Origin: Verrucomicrobiota bacterium
GTDB taxonomy: Bacteria; Verrucomicrobiota; Verrucomicrobiia; Chthoniobacterales; SZAS-18
Assembly (NCBI GenBank): GCA_018240025.1
Contig: JAFEGM010000046.1
Span: 1-64,000, forward strand
Length of the DNA: 64,000 nt
Direction of reading: 5' to 3'
Every line of letters starts with the position of its first letter. Position 1 is the first letter of the stretch. A program made the position numbers and the translations under genes. The notes beneath the pieces were generated by a model. That model was not told where the DNA came from and did not search any database. It saw only the letters and a list, made by a program, of their open reading frames with translations. Positions 20,048-31,553 of the stretch are shown one piece after another.

Positions 20048-20054
20048 GGCGCGA

Positions 20055-20624
20055 TCAGAACGGCGTGGGCGAGGCGGACTCCTCCTCGATTTCGCGCATG
20101 CCTTCCTCGAGGCGGCGCTGCGTCTCCTCCCACTTCTGGGCGGTCGCGGCCTTCAGCTGCGCGAGGCGTTCCTTGATCCGCTGGCTGTTGGCCTCGAGCC
20201 GGCGGAGTGCCTCCTCGAGCTTGGGCTTGGCCTCGGCGCTGGCCTTGGCGATGCGGTCCTTCAGCTCGGCGATCTTCGGTTCGAGCGCCTTGGCGCGCTC
20301 CTCCAGGCGCTTCTCCCAGCCGCCGCGCTCGGTTTCGTAGCGCTTGGCCAGTTCGTCGAGCTTGGCCTTGGCCTTGTCCGCGGCCGCATCGACGCGCGCC
20401 TTGAGCCGATCGCTCAGGCTCCCGCCCGATCCGCCCGGCGCGGGCTGGGCGCTGGAGTCCGACGGCGTGAGCGTGGGCGGCAGCGACGGAGGCGGCGTGG
20501 GAGCGGAGGTAGGCGTCGCCGGGGCGGGCGTGGGCGTCGGAGGCGTGTCCGCCGGCGCAGGTTTGCGGTCACAGGCCGCCAGCGTGAAGAGGGACAGGGC
20601 AACGAGCGGAAGTCCGGATTTCAT
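20055..20624 (-). CDS. Lipoprotein with Pro/Thr linker and long coiled coil
   Basis: A 189-residue protein. It begins MKSGLPLVALSLFTLAAC, with a lipobox cysteine at residue 18. A Pro/Thr/Ala-rich linker runs to about residue 65, then a long charged helix (SLSDRLKARVDAAADKAKAK onward) with strong heptad character extends to the C-terminus. This looks like a membrane-anchored periplasmic spacer or rod. I do not recognise a family. It is the first gene of a probable two-gene operon with the UbiA-like gene. Confidence 0.8.
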   Translation of the reverse strand: MKSGLPLVALSLFTLAACDRKPAPADTPPTPTPAPATPTSAPTPPPSLPPTLTPSDSSAQPAPGGSGGSLSDRLKARVDAAADKAKAKLDELAKRYETERGGWEKRLEERAKALEPKIAELKDRIAKASAEAKPKLEEALRRLEANSQRIKERLAQLKAATAQKWEETQRRLEEGMREIEEESASPTPF

Positions 20625-20655
20625 GCCGGACGTTCACACAGGTTGGCAGGCCCGG

Positions 20656-21069
20656 CTAATCGCTGGCAATTCCAGGCCACGAGGCCGCTTCCCCGTATCC
20701 CTCTTGACCGCCGTAGCGCCAGCCGGGTTTGAACTCGCCGCGCTCAGCCCATCGGAAGCAGTTCCATCGCTCGATCGTCGCGAGCGTCGGATCCGCGAAG
20801 AGCAGGACGCAAAGCGAACGTCGGAGCGCGGCCGCAGTCTCCGCTGCGCCCAACGCAGCGCAGGCGCGGTCGGCTTCCTCTCCTTTGGCGAACATCGCCA
20901 CCGCTGCCGGTAGCTGCCGCTCGGTGGCTCCGATCTGTGCACAGGCGGCCAGCACGTCCGAGGCTCCGTAGAATTCCGCCAGCCCCGCCCTGCGCGTCAA
21001 GGCGACGCACAAAGAACCGGCCAGCGCCTGCCATCGCAGCTTCTCGAGCGGGTCTGCCGTGGTGGACAT
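20656..21069 (-). CDS. Hypothetical protein
   Basis: A 137-residue protein from the ATG at 21069 (MSTTADPLEKLRWQALAG). It is Ala/Cys-rich and probably helical, with no signal peptide and no recognised motif; the C-terminal part (TIERWNCFRWAERGEFKPGW) is the most distinctive. It lies between the lipoprotein gene and a 21-bp tandem repeat. In-frame codons upstream of 21069 are less plausible. Confidence 0.6.
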   Translation of the reverse strand: MSTTADPLEKLRWQALAGSLCVALTRRAGLAEFYGASDVLAACAQIGATERQLPAAVAMFAKGEEADRACAALGAAETAAALRRSLCVLLFADPTLATIERWNCFRWAERGEFKPGWRYGGQEGYGEAASWPGIASD

Positions 21070-21188
21070 CGAGCATGCTCCTGCGCCGAACGTCGATGGC
21101 AAGTTGTCTAACGCTCGTCTGCAGACTGCCCAACGGTGCCGCCGAGCTCACCTCAAACGGGCGTGCTGCAACTACATTGCGCGTGCGT

Positions 21189-21440
21189 GCTCTCGAACGC
21201 CCGCGTCCCGCTCTCGAACGCCCGCGTCCCGCTCTCGAGCGCCCGTGTTCCGCTCTCGAACGTACGTGTTCCGCTCTCGAACGCCCGTGTACTGCTCTCG
21301 AACGTCCGTGTCCCGCTCTCGAACGTCCGTGTCCCGCTCTCGAACGTCCGTGTTCCGCTCTCGATTGTCCGTGTCCCTGTCTCGAAGGCCCGTGTCCCGC
21401 TGTCGATCGTCCGCGCCTGGCTCTCCATGGCCCGCGTCCG
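21189..21440. repeat. 21-bp tandem repeat, about 12 units
   Basis: About twelve imperfect 21-bp units with the consensus GCTCTCGAACGTCCGTGTCC plus one C. The unit length is divisible by three and no unit contains a stop, so several frames on both strands are open across it; on the minus strand it would read as a seven-residue peptide repeat (ESGTRTF). No start signal or flanking domain supports translation, so it is listed as a repeat. With flanks it makes up the 421-base gap between 21070 and 21490. Confidence 0.92.
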
Positions 21441-21490
21441 TCCTTAAGCTCTCGCCCCCGCTCCCCCGTGCACTCCTTACCCCCTGCTCC

Positions 21491-22579
<1,089 letters not shown>

Positions 22580-22586
22580 CGGGGAA

Positions 22587-22636
22587 GAAAACTCGAACTT
22601 TCCCGCTGAATTTCGAGTTTCGAGTTTCGAGTTTTC
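22587..22636. repeat. Heptamer repeat TTTCGAG with perfect 11-bp inverted arm
   Basis: TTTCGAG is repeated three times (22611-22631). GAAAACTCGAA at 22587-22597 is an exact reverse complement of TTCGAGTTTTC at 22626-22636. The element lies in the 72-bp space between divergent CoA-transferase and thiolase starts, so it must overlap their promoters or leaders. Confidence 0.85.
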
Positions 22637-22651
22637 AAGCGAAGCGCCCCC

Positions 22652-23857
22652 ATGCCCGACGCATTCATTTTCGACGCTCTCCGCACGCCGCGCGGCAAGG
22701 GGAAGAAGGACGGCTCGCTGCACGAGGTGAAACCGGTCACGCTGCTGGCCGGGTTGCTGCGCGAGTTGCCGCGGCGGCACGGGTTCCACACGGCGGCGGT
22801 CGACGATGTGGTCATGGGCTGCGTCACGCCCGTCGGCGATCAGGGCGCCTGCATCGCGCGAACCGCGGCCCTGGTCGCGGGCTGGGATTGGCGGGCGGCC
22901 GGCGTGCAGGTGAATCGGTTCTGCGGCTCGGGGCTGGAGGCGGTCAATCTCGCGGCCATGAAGATCCGCTCGGGGTGGGAGGATCTCGTCGTGGCCGGCG
23001 GCGTGGAATCGATGTCGCGGGTGCCCATCGGCAGCGACGGCGGCGCGCTGGCGCTCGATCCGGAGACCAATCTGGCCACGAATTTCGTGCCGCAGGGGAT
23101 CAGCGCCGATCTCATCGCCACGCTCGACGGCTACAGCCGCGAGGAGCTCGACACCTTCGCAGTCGGCTCGCAGCAAAAGGCCGCCGCCGCGCGGGCTGAA
23201 GGCCGGTTCGCCCGCTCGCTCGTGCCGGTGCGCGATTCCAACGATCTGCTCCTGCTGGCCGAGGACGAATTCATCCGGCCCGATTCGACGCTCGAGGGCC
23301 TGGACAAGCTGAAGCCGAGCTTCCAGCAAATGGGCGAGATGGGCTTCGATGCGGTCGCATTGCGTTGTTACCCCCAGGTCGAGCGCATTCGCCACCTGCA
23401 CCACGCGGGCAACTCCTCGGGCATCGTGGATGGGGCGGCCGTCGTCCTGCTGGGCTCGGCCGAGGCCGGTCGCCGTCACGGCCTGCAACCGCGCGCGAGA
23501 GTCGTGGCCGCGGCGCTCTCGGGGGCCGACCCGACCATCATGCTGACCGGACCGATGCCCGCCACGCGGAAGGCGCTGGCCAAGGCGGGACTGACGCTCG
23601 GCGACATCGATCTCTTCGAAATCAACGAGGCCTTCGCCGCCGTGCCGCTGCGTTTCATGCGCGAGCTCGGGGTGCCGGCCGAGAAGGTCAATGTGAACGG
23701 CGGCGCCATCGCGCTCGGGCATCCGCTCGGCGCGACCGGGGCGATGATCCTCGGCACCTTGCTCGACGAACTCGAGCGCCGCTCGCTCCGCTACGGCCTG
23801 GCCACGCTCTGCATCGGCGGAGGCATGGGCATCGCCACCATCATCGAGCGGCTCTGA
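22652..23857 (+). CDS. Thiolase (acetyl-CoA C-acyltransferase)
   Basis: A 401-residue thiolase that cleaves 3-ketoacyl-CoA with CoA (last step of beta-oxidation). The acyl-binding cysteine lies in [13 protein letters not shown] (near residue 90). [22 protein letters not shown] (His) and the second cysteine in [10 protein letters not shown] complete the active site. [16 protein letters not shown] is also typical. The FadB-like gene starts 31 bases downstream, so the pair encodes the two parts of a trifunctional beta-oxidation complex (FadA/FadI plus FadB/FadJ). Confidence 0.95.
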   Translation: MPDAFIFDALRTPRGKGKKDGSLHEVKPVTLLAGLLRELPRRHGFHTAAVDDVVMGCVTPVGDQGACIARTAALVAGWDWRAAGVQVNRFCGSGLEAVNLAAMKIRSGWEDLVVAGGVESMSRVPIGSDGGALALDPETNLATNFVPQGISADLIATLDGYSREELDTFAVGSQQKAAAARAEGRFARSLVPVRDSNDLLLLAEDEFIRPDSTLEGLDKLKPSFQQMGEMGFDAVALRCYPQVERIRHLHHAGNSSGIVDGAAVVLLGSAEAGRRHGLQPRARVVAAALSGADPTIMLTGPMPATRKALAKAGLTLGDIDLFEINEAFAAVPLRFMRELGVPAEKVNVNGGAIALGHPLGATGAMILGTLLDELERRSLRYGLATLCIGGGMGIATIIERL

Positions 23858-23888
23858 ACCGACCGCGCAGCCTCTTTCTCCTCCCCTC

Positions 23889-26027
23889 ATGACTGGCATT
23901 CACTATCAGCGCGCCGAGGACGGCATCGTCACCCTGCTCATGGACGCCCCCGGGCAGTCGGCGAACCTCATGGATGCGGCCTTCCGCGCCGAATTCGCCG
24001 AGGCGGTCGCGCGGCTGCGCGGCGAGACTGGCCTGCGCGGGGTCATCCTGACCTCGGCCAAAAAGACCTTCTTCGCGGGCGGCGATTTGAAGGAGCTGAT
24101 CTCGCTGCAGCCGGAGGATCGGGCGCCGTTCTTCCACAGCTGCGAGAAGTTGAAGGCCGACATGCGCGCGCTGGAGACGCTGGACGTGCCGGTCGTGGCC
24201 GCGCTCAACGGCACTGCGCTCGGCGGCGGTTTCGAACTCGCACTCTGCTGCCATCGGCGCATTGCCCTCGACGATCGCAAGCTCCTCATCGGCCTGCCGG
24301 AGGTCACGCTCGGACTCATCCCCGGCGCGGGCGGCGTGACGCGCCTGGTCCGACTGCTCGGGCTGCAGGCCGCGCTCCCGCTGTTGCTCGAAGGCAAGCA
24401 GCTCAACGCGCCCGAAGCGCTCCGACAGGGGCTCGTGCATGAGCTGGCGGCCGACGCGACCGAGCTGCTGGCCAAGGCCCGCGCCTGGATCCTCGAGCGG
24501 AAGCGCTCCCTCCAGCTGTGGGACCAGGGCGACTACAAACTGCCCGGCGGCACGCCCTCGAATCCGAAGGTCGCGCCGGTGCTGATGATCGCGCCCGCCA
24601 TGCTCCGGTCCAAGACGCGCGGCTGCTATCCAGCGCCGGAGGCGATCCTTGCCGCCGCCGTGGAAGGCGCGCAGGTCGATCTCGCCACGGCGCTGCGGAT
24701 CGAGTCGCGTCAGCTCACGCGTATCGCCAGCGGCCAGATCGCCAAGAACATGATCGGCGCGTTCTGGTTCCAGCTGAACGAGATCAAGGCCGGTCGCAGC
24801 CGTCCGACCGGCTTCGCGCCGTGGCGGGCGCAATGCGTCGGCGTCATCGGCGCAGGCATGATGGGGAGCGGCATCGCGCATGCCTGCGCCATCCGCCAGA
24901 CGCCGGTGGTGCTGAAGGACATCTCGCTGGCCGCGGCCGAGCGCGGCAAGGCACACGCCGAGAAGCTCCTGGCCAAGCGCGTGCAGCGCGGTCAGCAGAC
25001 GGCCGAGGCGATGGCGGCGACGCTCGCGCTCATCCAACCGACGGCCGACGCGGCGGACTTCGCGCGCTGCGATCTCGTCATTGAAGCCGTCTTCGAGCAG
25101 CGGGAGCTCAAGGCCCAGGTCACGCGCGAGGCCGAGGCGCACCTGCCGGCGCATGGCGTGATGTCTTCGAACACCTCGACGCTGCCCATCAGCGGCTTGG
25201 CCGAGGCCTCGCGCGCGCCGGAGAAGTTCATCGGCCTGCACTTCTTCTCGCCCGTCGACAAGATGCAGTTGGTCGAGATCATCAAGGGCCGCGCGACCGA
25301 TGCGGAAACGCTCGCGCGGGCCTTCGATTTCGTCCTGCAGATCGGCAAGATCCCCATCGTGGTGAACGACAGCCGCGGTTTTTTCACCAGCCGTGTCTTC
25401 GGCAAGTTCGTGGAGGAAGGATTCGCCATGCTGCACGAGGGCATCGCGCCCTCGGCCATCGAGATGGCCGCGCTCAAGGCCGGCATGCCCGTGGGCCCGC
25501 TGGCCGTGGCCGACGAGGTGAGCCTCGGACTGATCGACCACATCGCCGCCCAGACGAAAGCCGATTTCGCCGCCGAGGGCCGCGCCTGGAAGCCGTCCGT
25601 GGCCGACCCCGTGCGCGAGCGGATGGTGGGAGAATTCCGTCGCCTCGGCCGCGCGGCGGGCGGCGGGTTCTACGAATATCCGGCCGAGGGCGAGAAGCGC
25701 CTCTGGCCCGGCCTCTCGGTCTGGCGCCGCGGGGACGTGAATCCGTCCGAACGCGAGCTGATCGACCGCTTCCTCTTCGTGCAGGCCCTCGACACCGTCC
25801 GCTGCCTGGAGGAGCGCGTCCTCGAGAGCGTGCGGGATGCGAACATCGGCTCGATCTTCGGCATCGGCTTCCCCGCCTGGACCGGCGGCGCGGTGCAGTT
25901 CCTCAACCAATATGGACTCCCGGCCGCGCTGGCTCGAGCCGAGGAGTTGGCCGCGCGGCACGGCGAGCGCTTCGCGCCACCGGAGCTCCTGCGGAAGGCC
26001 GCGGTGGAGGGCAAGGCGATCGAGTAG
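23889..26027 (+). CDS. Fatty-acid oxidation multienzyme (enoyl-CoA hydratase / 3-hydroxyacyl-CoA dehydrogenase)
   Basis: A 712-residue FadB/FadJ-type protein. The N-terminal crotonase domain has the oxyanion-hole segment FAGGDLKELISL and the two catalytic glutamates in GTALGGGFELALCC and LPEVTLGLIPGAGGVTRL. The dehydrogenase half begins with the NAD-binding GVIGAGMMGSGIAHACAI (near residue 317) and contains SNTSTLPISGLAE, FIGLHFFSPVDKMQLVEII and DSRGFFTSRV, then the C-terminal helical repeats (FGIGFPAWTGG). It hydrates trans-2-enoyl-CoA and oxidises 3-hydroxyacyl-CoA. It is co-transcribed with the thiolase. Confidence 0.95.
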   Translation: MTGIHYQRAEDGIVTLLMDAPGQSANLMDAAFRAEFAEAVARLRGETGLRGVILTSAKKTFFAGGDLKELISLQPEDRAPFFHSCEKLKADMRALETLDVPVVAALNGTALGGGFELALCCHRRIALDDRKLLIGLPEVTLGLIPGAGGVTRLVRLLGLQAALPLLLEGKQLNAPEALRQGLVHELAADATELLAKARAWILERKRSLQLWDQGDYKLPGGTPSNPKVAPVLMIAPAMLRSKTRGCYPAPEAILAAAVEGAQVDLATALRIESRQLTRIASGQIAKNMIGAFWFQLNEIKAGRSRPTGFAPWRAQCVGVIGAGMMGSGIAHACAIRQTPVVLKDISLAAAERGKAHAEKLLAKRVQRGQQTAEAMAATLALIQPTADAADFARCDLVIEAVFEQRELKAQVTREAEAHLPAHGVMSSNTSTLPISGLAEASRAPEKFIGLHFFSPVDKMQLVEIIKGRATDAETLARAFDFVLQIGKIPIVVNDSRGFFTSRVFGKFVEEGFAMLHEGIAPSAIEMAALKAGMPVGPLAVADEVSLGLIDHIAAQTKADFAAEGRAWKPSVADPVRERMVGEFRRLGRAAGGGFYEYPAEGEKRLWPGLSVWRRGDVNPSERELIDRFLFVQALDTVRCLEERVLESVRDANIGSIFGIGFPAWTGGAVQFLNQYGLPAALARAEELAARHGERFAPPELLRKAAVEGKAIE

Positions 26028-26083
26028 CCGGCTCTCCGCAGAAAGACGTTGGCCAAGCGCGAATCGCCAGCTGACGATACGGG

Positions 26084-26470
26084 ATGGGCTACGTCCGCGC
26101 GGAGATTCGTCTGAGGAACCCGAAAGAAGGGAGTCTGCGGGAGGTCGCTGCCACGGCCCTCGTGGACACCGGCTCCCTCATGCTCTGCCTGCCCGAAGCC
26201 AAGGCACTGCAGCTGGGCCTCGATCTGGCCGGGGCCGTGAAGCGGCAGGTCACCACAGCGGATGGCTCCCATCACCTCGTGCCCTATGCCGGCCCGGTCG
26301 AAGTGCTCTTCGAGGATCGGAATTGCTTCGTCGGCGCACTCATCATGGGCGACGAGGTTTTGCTCGGCGCGGTGCCGATGGAGGACATGGACCTCATCGT
26401 CTCGCCCGCCCACCGCAAGCTGGTCGTGAATCCGGATTTCCCGAACTTCCCGCACGCGTTGGTGAAGTAG
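26084..26470 (+). CDS. Retropepsin-like clan AA aspartic protease
   Basis: A 128-residue protein. ATALVDTGSLMLCLP (residues about 22-36) is the retropepsin-type catalytic strand with the DTG triad, followed by a flap-like region and VLLGAVPMEDMDLIVSP near the C-terminus. This is the small stand-alone clan AA family of bacteria. It is presumed to act as a dimer, each chain giving one aspartate. Substrates are unknown, and many such bacterial proteins lack tested activity. It lies 56 bases downstream of the FadB-like gene on the same strand. Confidence 0.8.
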   Translation: MGYVRAEIRLRNPKEGSLREVAATALVDTGSLMLCLPEAKALQLGLDLAGAVKRQVTTADGSHHLVPYAGPVEVLFEDRNCFVGALIMGDEVLLGAVPMEDMDLIVSPAHRKLVVNPDFPNFPHALVK

Positions 26471-26527
26471 GGCGAGACGCCAAACGGCGCGGCCGCGGAG
26501 GAGCCGCGCATTGCGATCCGCGGTTCC

Positions 26528-28183
26528 CTACGCGCCCAGCATCGGGACATTGATCGCGTGGCGGCGGGCCGTCTCGACGGCGCGGTCGTAACCGGCATCG
26601 ACGTGCCGGAGGACGCCCATGCCGGGATCGTTCGTCAGCACGCGCTGGAGACGGCGCGAGGCCTCGGCGGTGCCATCCGCCACGGTGACCTGACCGGCGT
26701 GGAGCGAGTAGCCGATGCCGACGCCGCCGCCGTGGTGCACGCTGACCCAGCTGGCGCCGCTCGCGCAATTGACCAGCGCATTGAGAATGGGCCAGTCGGC
26801 CACGGCATCGCTCCCGTCCTTCATGGCCTCGGTCTCGCGGAAGGGTGAGGCCACCGAGCCGGTGTCGAGATGATCGCGGCCGATGGCGATGGGCGCATCG
26901 AGCTCGCCCTTGCGCACCATTTCGTTGATGGCTTCGCCCATGCGGGCGCGATCGCCCTGACCCAGCCAGCAGATGCGGGCGGGCAGGCCTTGGAACTGGA
27001 TCTTCTCGCGCGCGAGCCGGAACCAGCGCGAGAGAGTGGCGTCGTGCGGGAAGAGCCGCAGCGCGAGTTCGTCGGTCTTGCGGATGTCCTCGGGGTTGCC
27101 GCTGAGCGCAACCCAGCGGAACGGCCCCTTCCCGTCGCAGAACAGCGGGCGGATGTACTCGGGCACGAAGCCGGGGATCTCGAAGGCGTCCGCGCAGCCC
27201 GCATCGAGGGCCATCTTGCGGATGTTGTTGCCGTAGTCGAAGGCGACCGCGCCGGCCCGCTGCAGAGCGCGCATGGCGGCGACATGCTCAGCCATGCTTT
27301 CCTTCGAGGCGCGGACGTAGCCTTCCGGATCGTCCTTGCGCAGCGCGGCCGCGGCTTCCAGCGAGTAGCCGCGCGGGATGTAGCCGATGAGCGGATCGTG
27401 CGCGCTGGTCTGGTCGGTCACGACGTCGACCTTCACCCCGCGCCGCACGATCTCCGGCAGCAGCTCCGCGCAATTGCCCACCAAGCCGACCGAGAGCGGC
27501 GTACGGCTGGCCTGCGCCTCGGCGCACCAGCGCAGCGCCTCGTCGAGATCGTGGGAAATCCGATCGCAGTAGCCGGTCTCCACCCGCCGCTGGATGCGCC
27601 AGGGATCGATCTCGATGCCGAGACAGACGGCGCCATTGAGCGTGGCCGCAAGCGGCTGCGCGCCGCCCATGCCGCCGAGTCCGCCGGTCAGCACGAGCTT
27701 GCCCGCCAGCGAGCCGCCGAAGTGCCGGTCGGCCACGGCCGCGAAGGTTTCGAACGTGCCCTGCACGATGCCCTGCGAGCCGATGTAGATCCACGAGCCC
27801 GCCGTCATCTGGCCGTACATCATCAGACCGCGGCGCTCGAGTTCGTCGAAGTGCGACCAGGTCGACCAATTGCCGACGAGGTTCGAATTCGCCAGCAGCA
27901 CCCGCGGCGCGTCGGGATGCGTCTGCAGCACGCCGACCGGCTTGCCCGATTGCACCAGCAGCGTCTCGTCCGCCGCCAGCCGTTCCAGCTCGCGCACGAT
28001 GGCGTGGAACGACTCCCAATTGCGCGCCGCCTTGCCACGCCCGCCGTAGACGATGAGATCCTCCGGGCGCTCGGCGACGTTCGGATCGAGGTTGTTGTGC
28101 AGGCAGCGCAGGGCCGCCTCCGCCTGCCAGGTCTGGCAGCGCTTCTCACGGCCGGTGGGAGTCTTGGGGAGGGCGAAGGACAT
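26528..28183 (-). CDS. hutU: Urocanate hydratase
   Basis: A 551-residue NAD-dependent enzyme of histidine degradation (urocanate to imidazolone propionate). The ATG at 28183 gives [20 protein letters not shown]. Family segments include [103 protein letters not shown]-like [14 protein letters not shown], and [18 protein letters not shown]. It is full length. No hutH, hutI or hutG is next to it, so the pathway genes are dispersed. Confidence 0.97.
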   Translation of the reverse strand: MSFALPKTPTGREKRCQTWQAEAALRCLHNNLDPNVAERPEDLIVYGGRGKAARNWESFHAIVRELERLAADETLLVQSGKPVGVLQTHPDAPRVLLANSNLVGNWSTWSHFDELERRGLMMYGQMTAGSWIYIGSQGIVQGTFETFAAVADRHFGGSLAGKLVLTGGLGGMGGAQPLAATLNGAVCLGIEIDPWRIQRRVETGYCDRISHDLDEALRWCAEAQASRTPLSVGLVGNCAELLPEIVRRGVKVDVVTDQTSAHDPLIGYIPRGYSLEAAAALRKDDPEGYVRASKESMAEHVAAMRALQRAGAVAFDYGNNIRKMALDAGCADAFEIPGFVPEYIRPLFCDGKGPFRWVALSGNPEDIRKTDELALRLFPHDATLSRWFRLAREKIQFQGLPARICWLGQGDRARMGEAINEMVRKGELDAPIAIGRDHLDTGSVASPFRETEAMKDGSDAVADWPILNALVNCASGASWVSVHHGGGVGIGYSLHAGQVTVADGTAEASRRLQRVLTNDPGMGVLRHVDAGYDRAVETARRHAINVPMLGA

Positions 28184-28369
28184 GGGGATCTCGGTGGGTG
28201 AAAGGGGGATGGGACGATTCGCCCGAAATGCGCGGGAGGGAAAGCGCGGTCGCATCGCCAGCAGAGCCGCCCTGCGCGGTTGGGTCATTCGACCCAGCTC
28301 CCTGCTCTCCTTCGGCCTGAATTCGGTCGACCGCCTTTCGCCTCTCGCATCACCGCAGAATCTGGCCCC

Positions 28370-28588
28370 ATGGAATCGACTGCGCGCCACGCCCGGCTCA
28401 CGCCAACCCCTCACCTGCAGGAGCTTCACCCGCTGCTCGTCGGGCTCTGGACGAAGCTCTGCCGCCGCCCCGCCGGACTCGCCGCGCTCTGCCTGCTGAC
28501 GTTTCTGCCCGCCCTGCTCCCCGCGATGCCGGGCGCAGCCAACGCCAAAGCATCGACGAAGCAGGTCGCCCTCCTCTCGGCGCGCTGA
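28370..28588 (+). CDS. Possible small membrane protein
   Basis: A 72-codon frame from the ATG at 28370 with one hydrophobic helix ([20 protein letters not shown]). It lies in the 470-base gap between hutU and the subtilisin-like protease gene, transcribed away from hutU and toward the protease terminator. There is no recognised family, and it may be spurious. Confidence 0.3.
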   Translation: MESTARHARLTPTPHLQELHPLLVGLWTKLCRRPAGLAALCLLTFLPALLPAMPGAANAKASTKQVALLSAR

Positions 28589-28600
28589 ACCCGACGCACG

Positions 28601-28631
28601 AAAAAGGGGCGTGCGGTCACCCGCACGCCCC
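28601..28631 (-). terminator. Rho-independent terminator of the subtilisin-like protease gene
   Basis: An 11-bp perfect stem (GGGGCGTGCGG at 28606-28616 with CCGCACGCCCC at 28621-28631) and a four-base loop. On the minus strand it is followed by five T (28601-28605). It lies 25 bases beyond the protease stop. Confidence 0.9.
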
Positions 28632-28655
28632 TGGGATTGGAACGATAGCGTCAGC

Positions 28656-31529
28656 TCACGGAGCCGGCACCGGCGCGGCCACGGCGGCGGCGGCGTCGAT
28701 GAAGCCGAAACCGTCGAGCGGCGAGTACCCGCGGCCGATGGCGTTGACCATGCGGCCGCTGAACGGCGTGCCGTCCTGCAGCGTGCCGCTGATCTGCACG
28801 CCACCCGGCTGGATGTTGCCGCCGGGAATCTCCACGTTGGCGCCCCACAGGTCGGCCGAATTGCCGCCGGCGGAGGTCTGGGCCGGGTTCAGCGAGGCGG
28901 GACGGAGTTCGTCGCGATCGCAGTTGAACGTGAAGCCCTTGCCGCCGGTGAAGACGTTGTCGGTGAAGGTCAGGTTCAGGACCTGGAACTGCCCGGCCGC
29001 CGCGGGCGGCGTGGGCGGCACGCCCGTGAAGGCGGCGGCGATGTCGCCGGAAGCCAGGCCCGTGAGGTTGCCCAGCGTGAACGGCAGACCGCCGGAAGCG
29101 ACCGCGCGCGGATCCCAGACCAGGCCGGGCACGCGACCGGCGGTCTCGGAACCGCCCGTGGTGTTGCCCTGGCTGAGGTCGATGTTGAGCGTCTTGACGG
29201 CGCCCGGCCCGACGTAGTTGACCGACACGACGGTGGTGTCGAACGGTCCGCCGGTGATCGTCTGACCGCCGGACGAATTGCTCGGATCGGCGTTGATCTG
29301 GACCGTCAGCTTGCCGCCGTTCGGGATGCGGATCTGGGTGCGCGCATAATACGGATCCAGATCGTGCATCAGGGCCGTGGACTGCAGGATGCTCTTCATC
29401 TGCCCGACGGTCAGCGAACCCGGGCCGCCCTTGGCCTGTAGCACGAGCGCCGCGCAGGCGGCCGCATTCGGCGCCGCGCAGCTCGTCCCGAAGAAGTTCG
29501 GGAAGGTATCGGCATCGTTGGCCGTATCCGAGGTGAAGAACGTGTTATTAGCGCCGTCCATGGCCGCGATGTCGGGCTTGAGGCGAACCTCCGGCGTGGC
29601 CAGGCGGTTGCCGGCGGCGTCGAAGTAATTCACCATCGGCCCGGGCGAGCTGAAGCTCTCCGGGATGCGGGGACGGAAGGCGCTGTAGGCCGCGACTCCG
29701 AAGCCGTTGCGGGCGGTGTTGTGCCCGTAGGTGATCGGATACTGGTAGCCCACGTATTCCGCCGGGACGGTGGAGGCGGTCGAGCTGTCGAACATCACGT
29801 AGCGCAGACGCGTGGACTGCGGATTCGCCGTGGCGCCGCGGGCGAAGACCACCTGGATGGCGGACTGCCCGGTCGGGAACGGCACGCTGCCGGTCTGGAA
29901 CGCCTGATTGACGGCCACTCCGTTGCTGGAGAACGCGGTGATGAACGCGCCCGTATCCTGCCGGAAGAAGAGCACGTTGTACTGCGTCGTGACGCCCGGG
30001 GCGCTGTTCGCGAACACGCCGACCGAGTAAGCGCCGGTGGTGTTATTGAAGGCCGTGATCCGGACCGTGTAGTTGCCCGTCTGCGTCGGGGTGAAGAAGA
30101 CGGTCTCGTCGGTGCCGGTGTCGGTCGCGGCGACGGCGGTGCCGCCGACCGGATCGAGGATCGTGACGATGGCGTCGAAGAGCGAACCGTTCGCCGCCGC
30201 CACCACGCGGGTGGGGACGCCAGCCGTCAGCGCGACCGGGTAGTCCTGCGCCGTGCCGGTGAAGTTGTTGCTCTGGGACAACACCTGCGTGCCGGGCACC
30301 ACCGTATCAAACGGATCGTCCCACTGGAACATCAGTCGGTTGTTGTTGGCCGAGCCCGCGACGCGGCGCAGGGTCTGCGCCACATCGACCGAGCCGTCCG
30401 TGCGGAAGTTGTGGAATCCGCCCGCGTAAAGCGCGGCATTCACGCCGGTCAGGTTGATGCCGGAGGCACCCCCGATCGACGCGGCATCGCCCGGAGCGGG
30501 GCGCCAGGCCGAGGCGTAGCCGTTGGTCGACGGGCGATTGCCGGCCGAGGAGAAGTAGTGCACGCCCGCGGCGGTCACGTCGTCCACGGCCTTCGTCACG
30601 ATGCCGTCGGAGAACATCGGCTCGGCGACGTAGATGATGTCGTCGACGATGATGTCCGCCTTGAAGCCCTGCTGCGTGGCCGCCGGATAGGTGAAGCCGG
30701 GCAGTGCCGCGAGCGCACGGATGTTGTTGGCGAAGTTGACCTGGCCGCCGTTGGCGGTGGCGAAGGCCAGCCGGGCCGCAGGCACCATGTCGTGGATGAC
30801 CTGGAGCATGGCGCGGCCTTCGTCGGCCCCGCCGCCGAGGGCGGTGGAGGAGTCCTGCAGCACCACGACCGGCTGGGTGTTGCCGAGCGGGTTGGTGGTG
30901 CCCGGGAGATCGCCGCCGGCGATGTCCGAGGCGACGGTCACGGTGGTCGTGAGCGCGTAGCTGTCGGACATGGCGCCGATGGAAATGCCGGTGCCGAGCG
31001 GCGCGCCCAGATTGATCTGGTCGACGCGATGCTGCACCACGCCCTGCTGGGTGACGGCGCCCACATCGGTGTGCGGACGCTGCTCGAGGACGACCGACTG
31101 CACGCCGCGGGTGCCCGCGATCTGCACGGTCGCATCGAGGTCCATCCAGCCCTCGATCACGCCGGCGCGGTAATCCTTCTGGCTGGCGGTGGTCTTGAAG
31201 CCCTTCTTCTCGAGCTGGCTGAGGACCTCCTCGAAGCTGGAGTCGTAGTTCAGCGTGACCCGGACGATGACGCTGTTGCCGTTGCGGAAGGCGTAATTGA
31301 GATAGCCTTCGGAAGCCTCGGTCAGGGCGTCCAGCTCGGCCCGGCGGGCGGCCGAGGCGGCGTCCTTGCGGTTGGCTTTGGCGAGATCGCGCTGCAGTAG
31401 ACGCTGCGCGTGGATGGTTTCGAGGCCGCCACCGATGTTGATGGGGCGCTCACCCGCGGAGACGGGCAGGGCGGTCAGCACGCCGAGGCCGGCGGCGATC
31501 GCGAACGTGGAATGACGAACGAAATTCAT
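28656..31529 (-). CDS. Secreted subtilisin-like (S8/S53 type) serine protease
   Basis: A 957-residue protein with a signal peptide ([20 protein letters not shown], cleavage near VSAGE). An N-terminal propeptide-like region comes first. The peptidase core includes [14 protein letters not shown] (Asp strand), [19 protein letters not shown] where subtilisins have [16 protein letters not shown] (oxyanion Asn) and [20 protein letters not shown] (catalytic Ser, near residue 685). A beta-sandwich resembling a bacterial pre-peptidase C-terminal domain ([13 protein letters not shown] to TGAYSVGVF) is inserted before the serine segment. The protein ends ...[11 protein letters not shown] without a PEP-CTERM tag. 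The absence of the canonical histidine motif suggests a sedolisin-like acidic residue in its place. It sits next to the PEP-CTERM gene. Confidence 0.88.
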   Translation of the reverse strand: MNFVRHSTFAIAAGLGVLTALPVSAGERPINIGGGLETIHAQRLLQRDLAKANRKDAASAARRAELDALTEASEGYLNYAFRNGNSVIVRVTLNYDSSFEEVLSQLEKKGFKTTASQKDYRAGVIEGWMDLDATVQIAGTRGVQSVVLEQRPHTDVGAVTQQGVVQHRVDQINLGAPLGTGISIGAMSDSYALTTTVTVASDIAGGDLPGTTNPLGNTQPVVVLQDSSTALGGGADEGRAMLQVIHDMVPAARLAFATANGGQVNFANNIRALAALPGFTYPAATQQGFKADIIVDDIIYVAEPMFSDGIVTKAVDDVTAAGVHYFSSAGNRPSTNGYASAWRPAPGDAASIGGASGINLTGVNAALYAGGFHNFRTDGSVDVAQTLRRVAGSANNNRLMFQWDDPFDTVVPGTQVLSQSNNFTGTAQDYPVALTAGVPTRVVAAANGSLFDAIVTILDPVGGTAVAATDTGTDETVFFTPTQTGNYTVRITAFNNTTGAYSVGVFANSAPGVTTQYNVLFFRQDTGAFITAFSSNGVAVNQAFQTGSVPFPTGQSAIQVVFARGATANPQSTRLRYVMFDSSTASTVPAEYVGYQYPITYGHNTARNGFGVAAYSAFRPRIPESFSSPGPMVNYFDAAGNRLATPEVRLKPDIAAMDGANNTFFTSDTANDADTFPNFFGTSCAAPNAAACAALVLQAKGGPGSLTVGQMKSILQSTALMHDLDPYYARTQIRIPNGGKLTVQINADPSNSSGGQTITGGPFDTTVVSVNYVGPGAVKTLNIDLSQGNTTGGSETAGRVPGLVWDPRAVASGGLPFTLGNLTGLASGDIAAAFTGVPPTPPAAAGQFQVLNLTFTDNVFTGGKGFTFNCDRDELRPASLNPAQTSAGGNSADLWGANVEIPGGNIQPGGVQISGTLQDGTPFSGRMVNAIGRGYSPLDGFGFIDAAAAVAAPVPAP

Positions 31530-31553
31530 ACGTAACGAACTGGAGGGATTCGC

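Noticed and set aside
28184-28804. Extension of hutU and similar long upstream extensions of the ABC-F and CoA-transferase frames
   Set aside because: The extra residues are Arg/Ala-rich and not family-like, whereas normal N-termini begin at 28183, 48036 and 22579.
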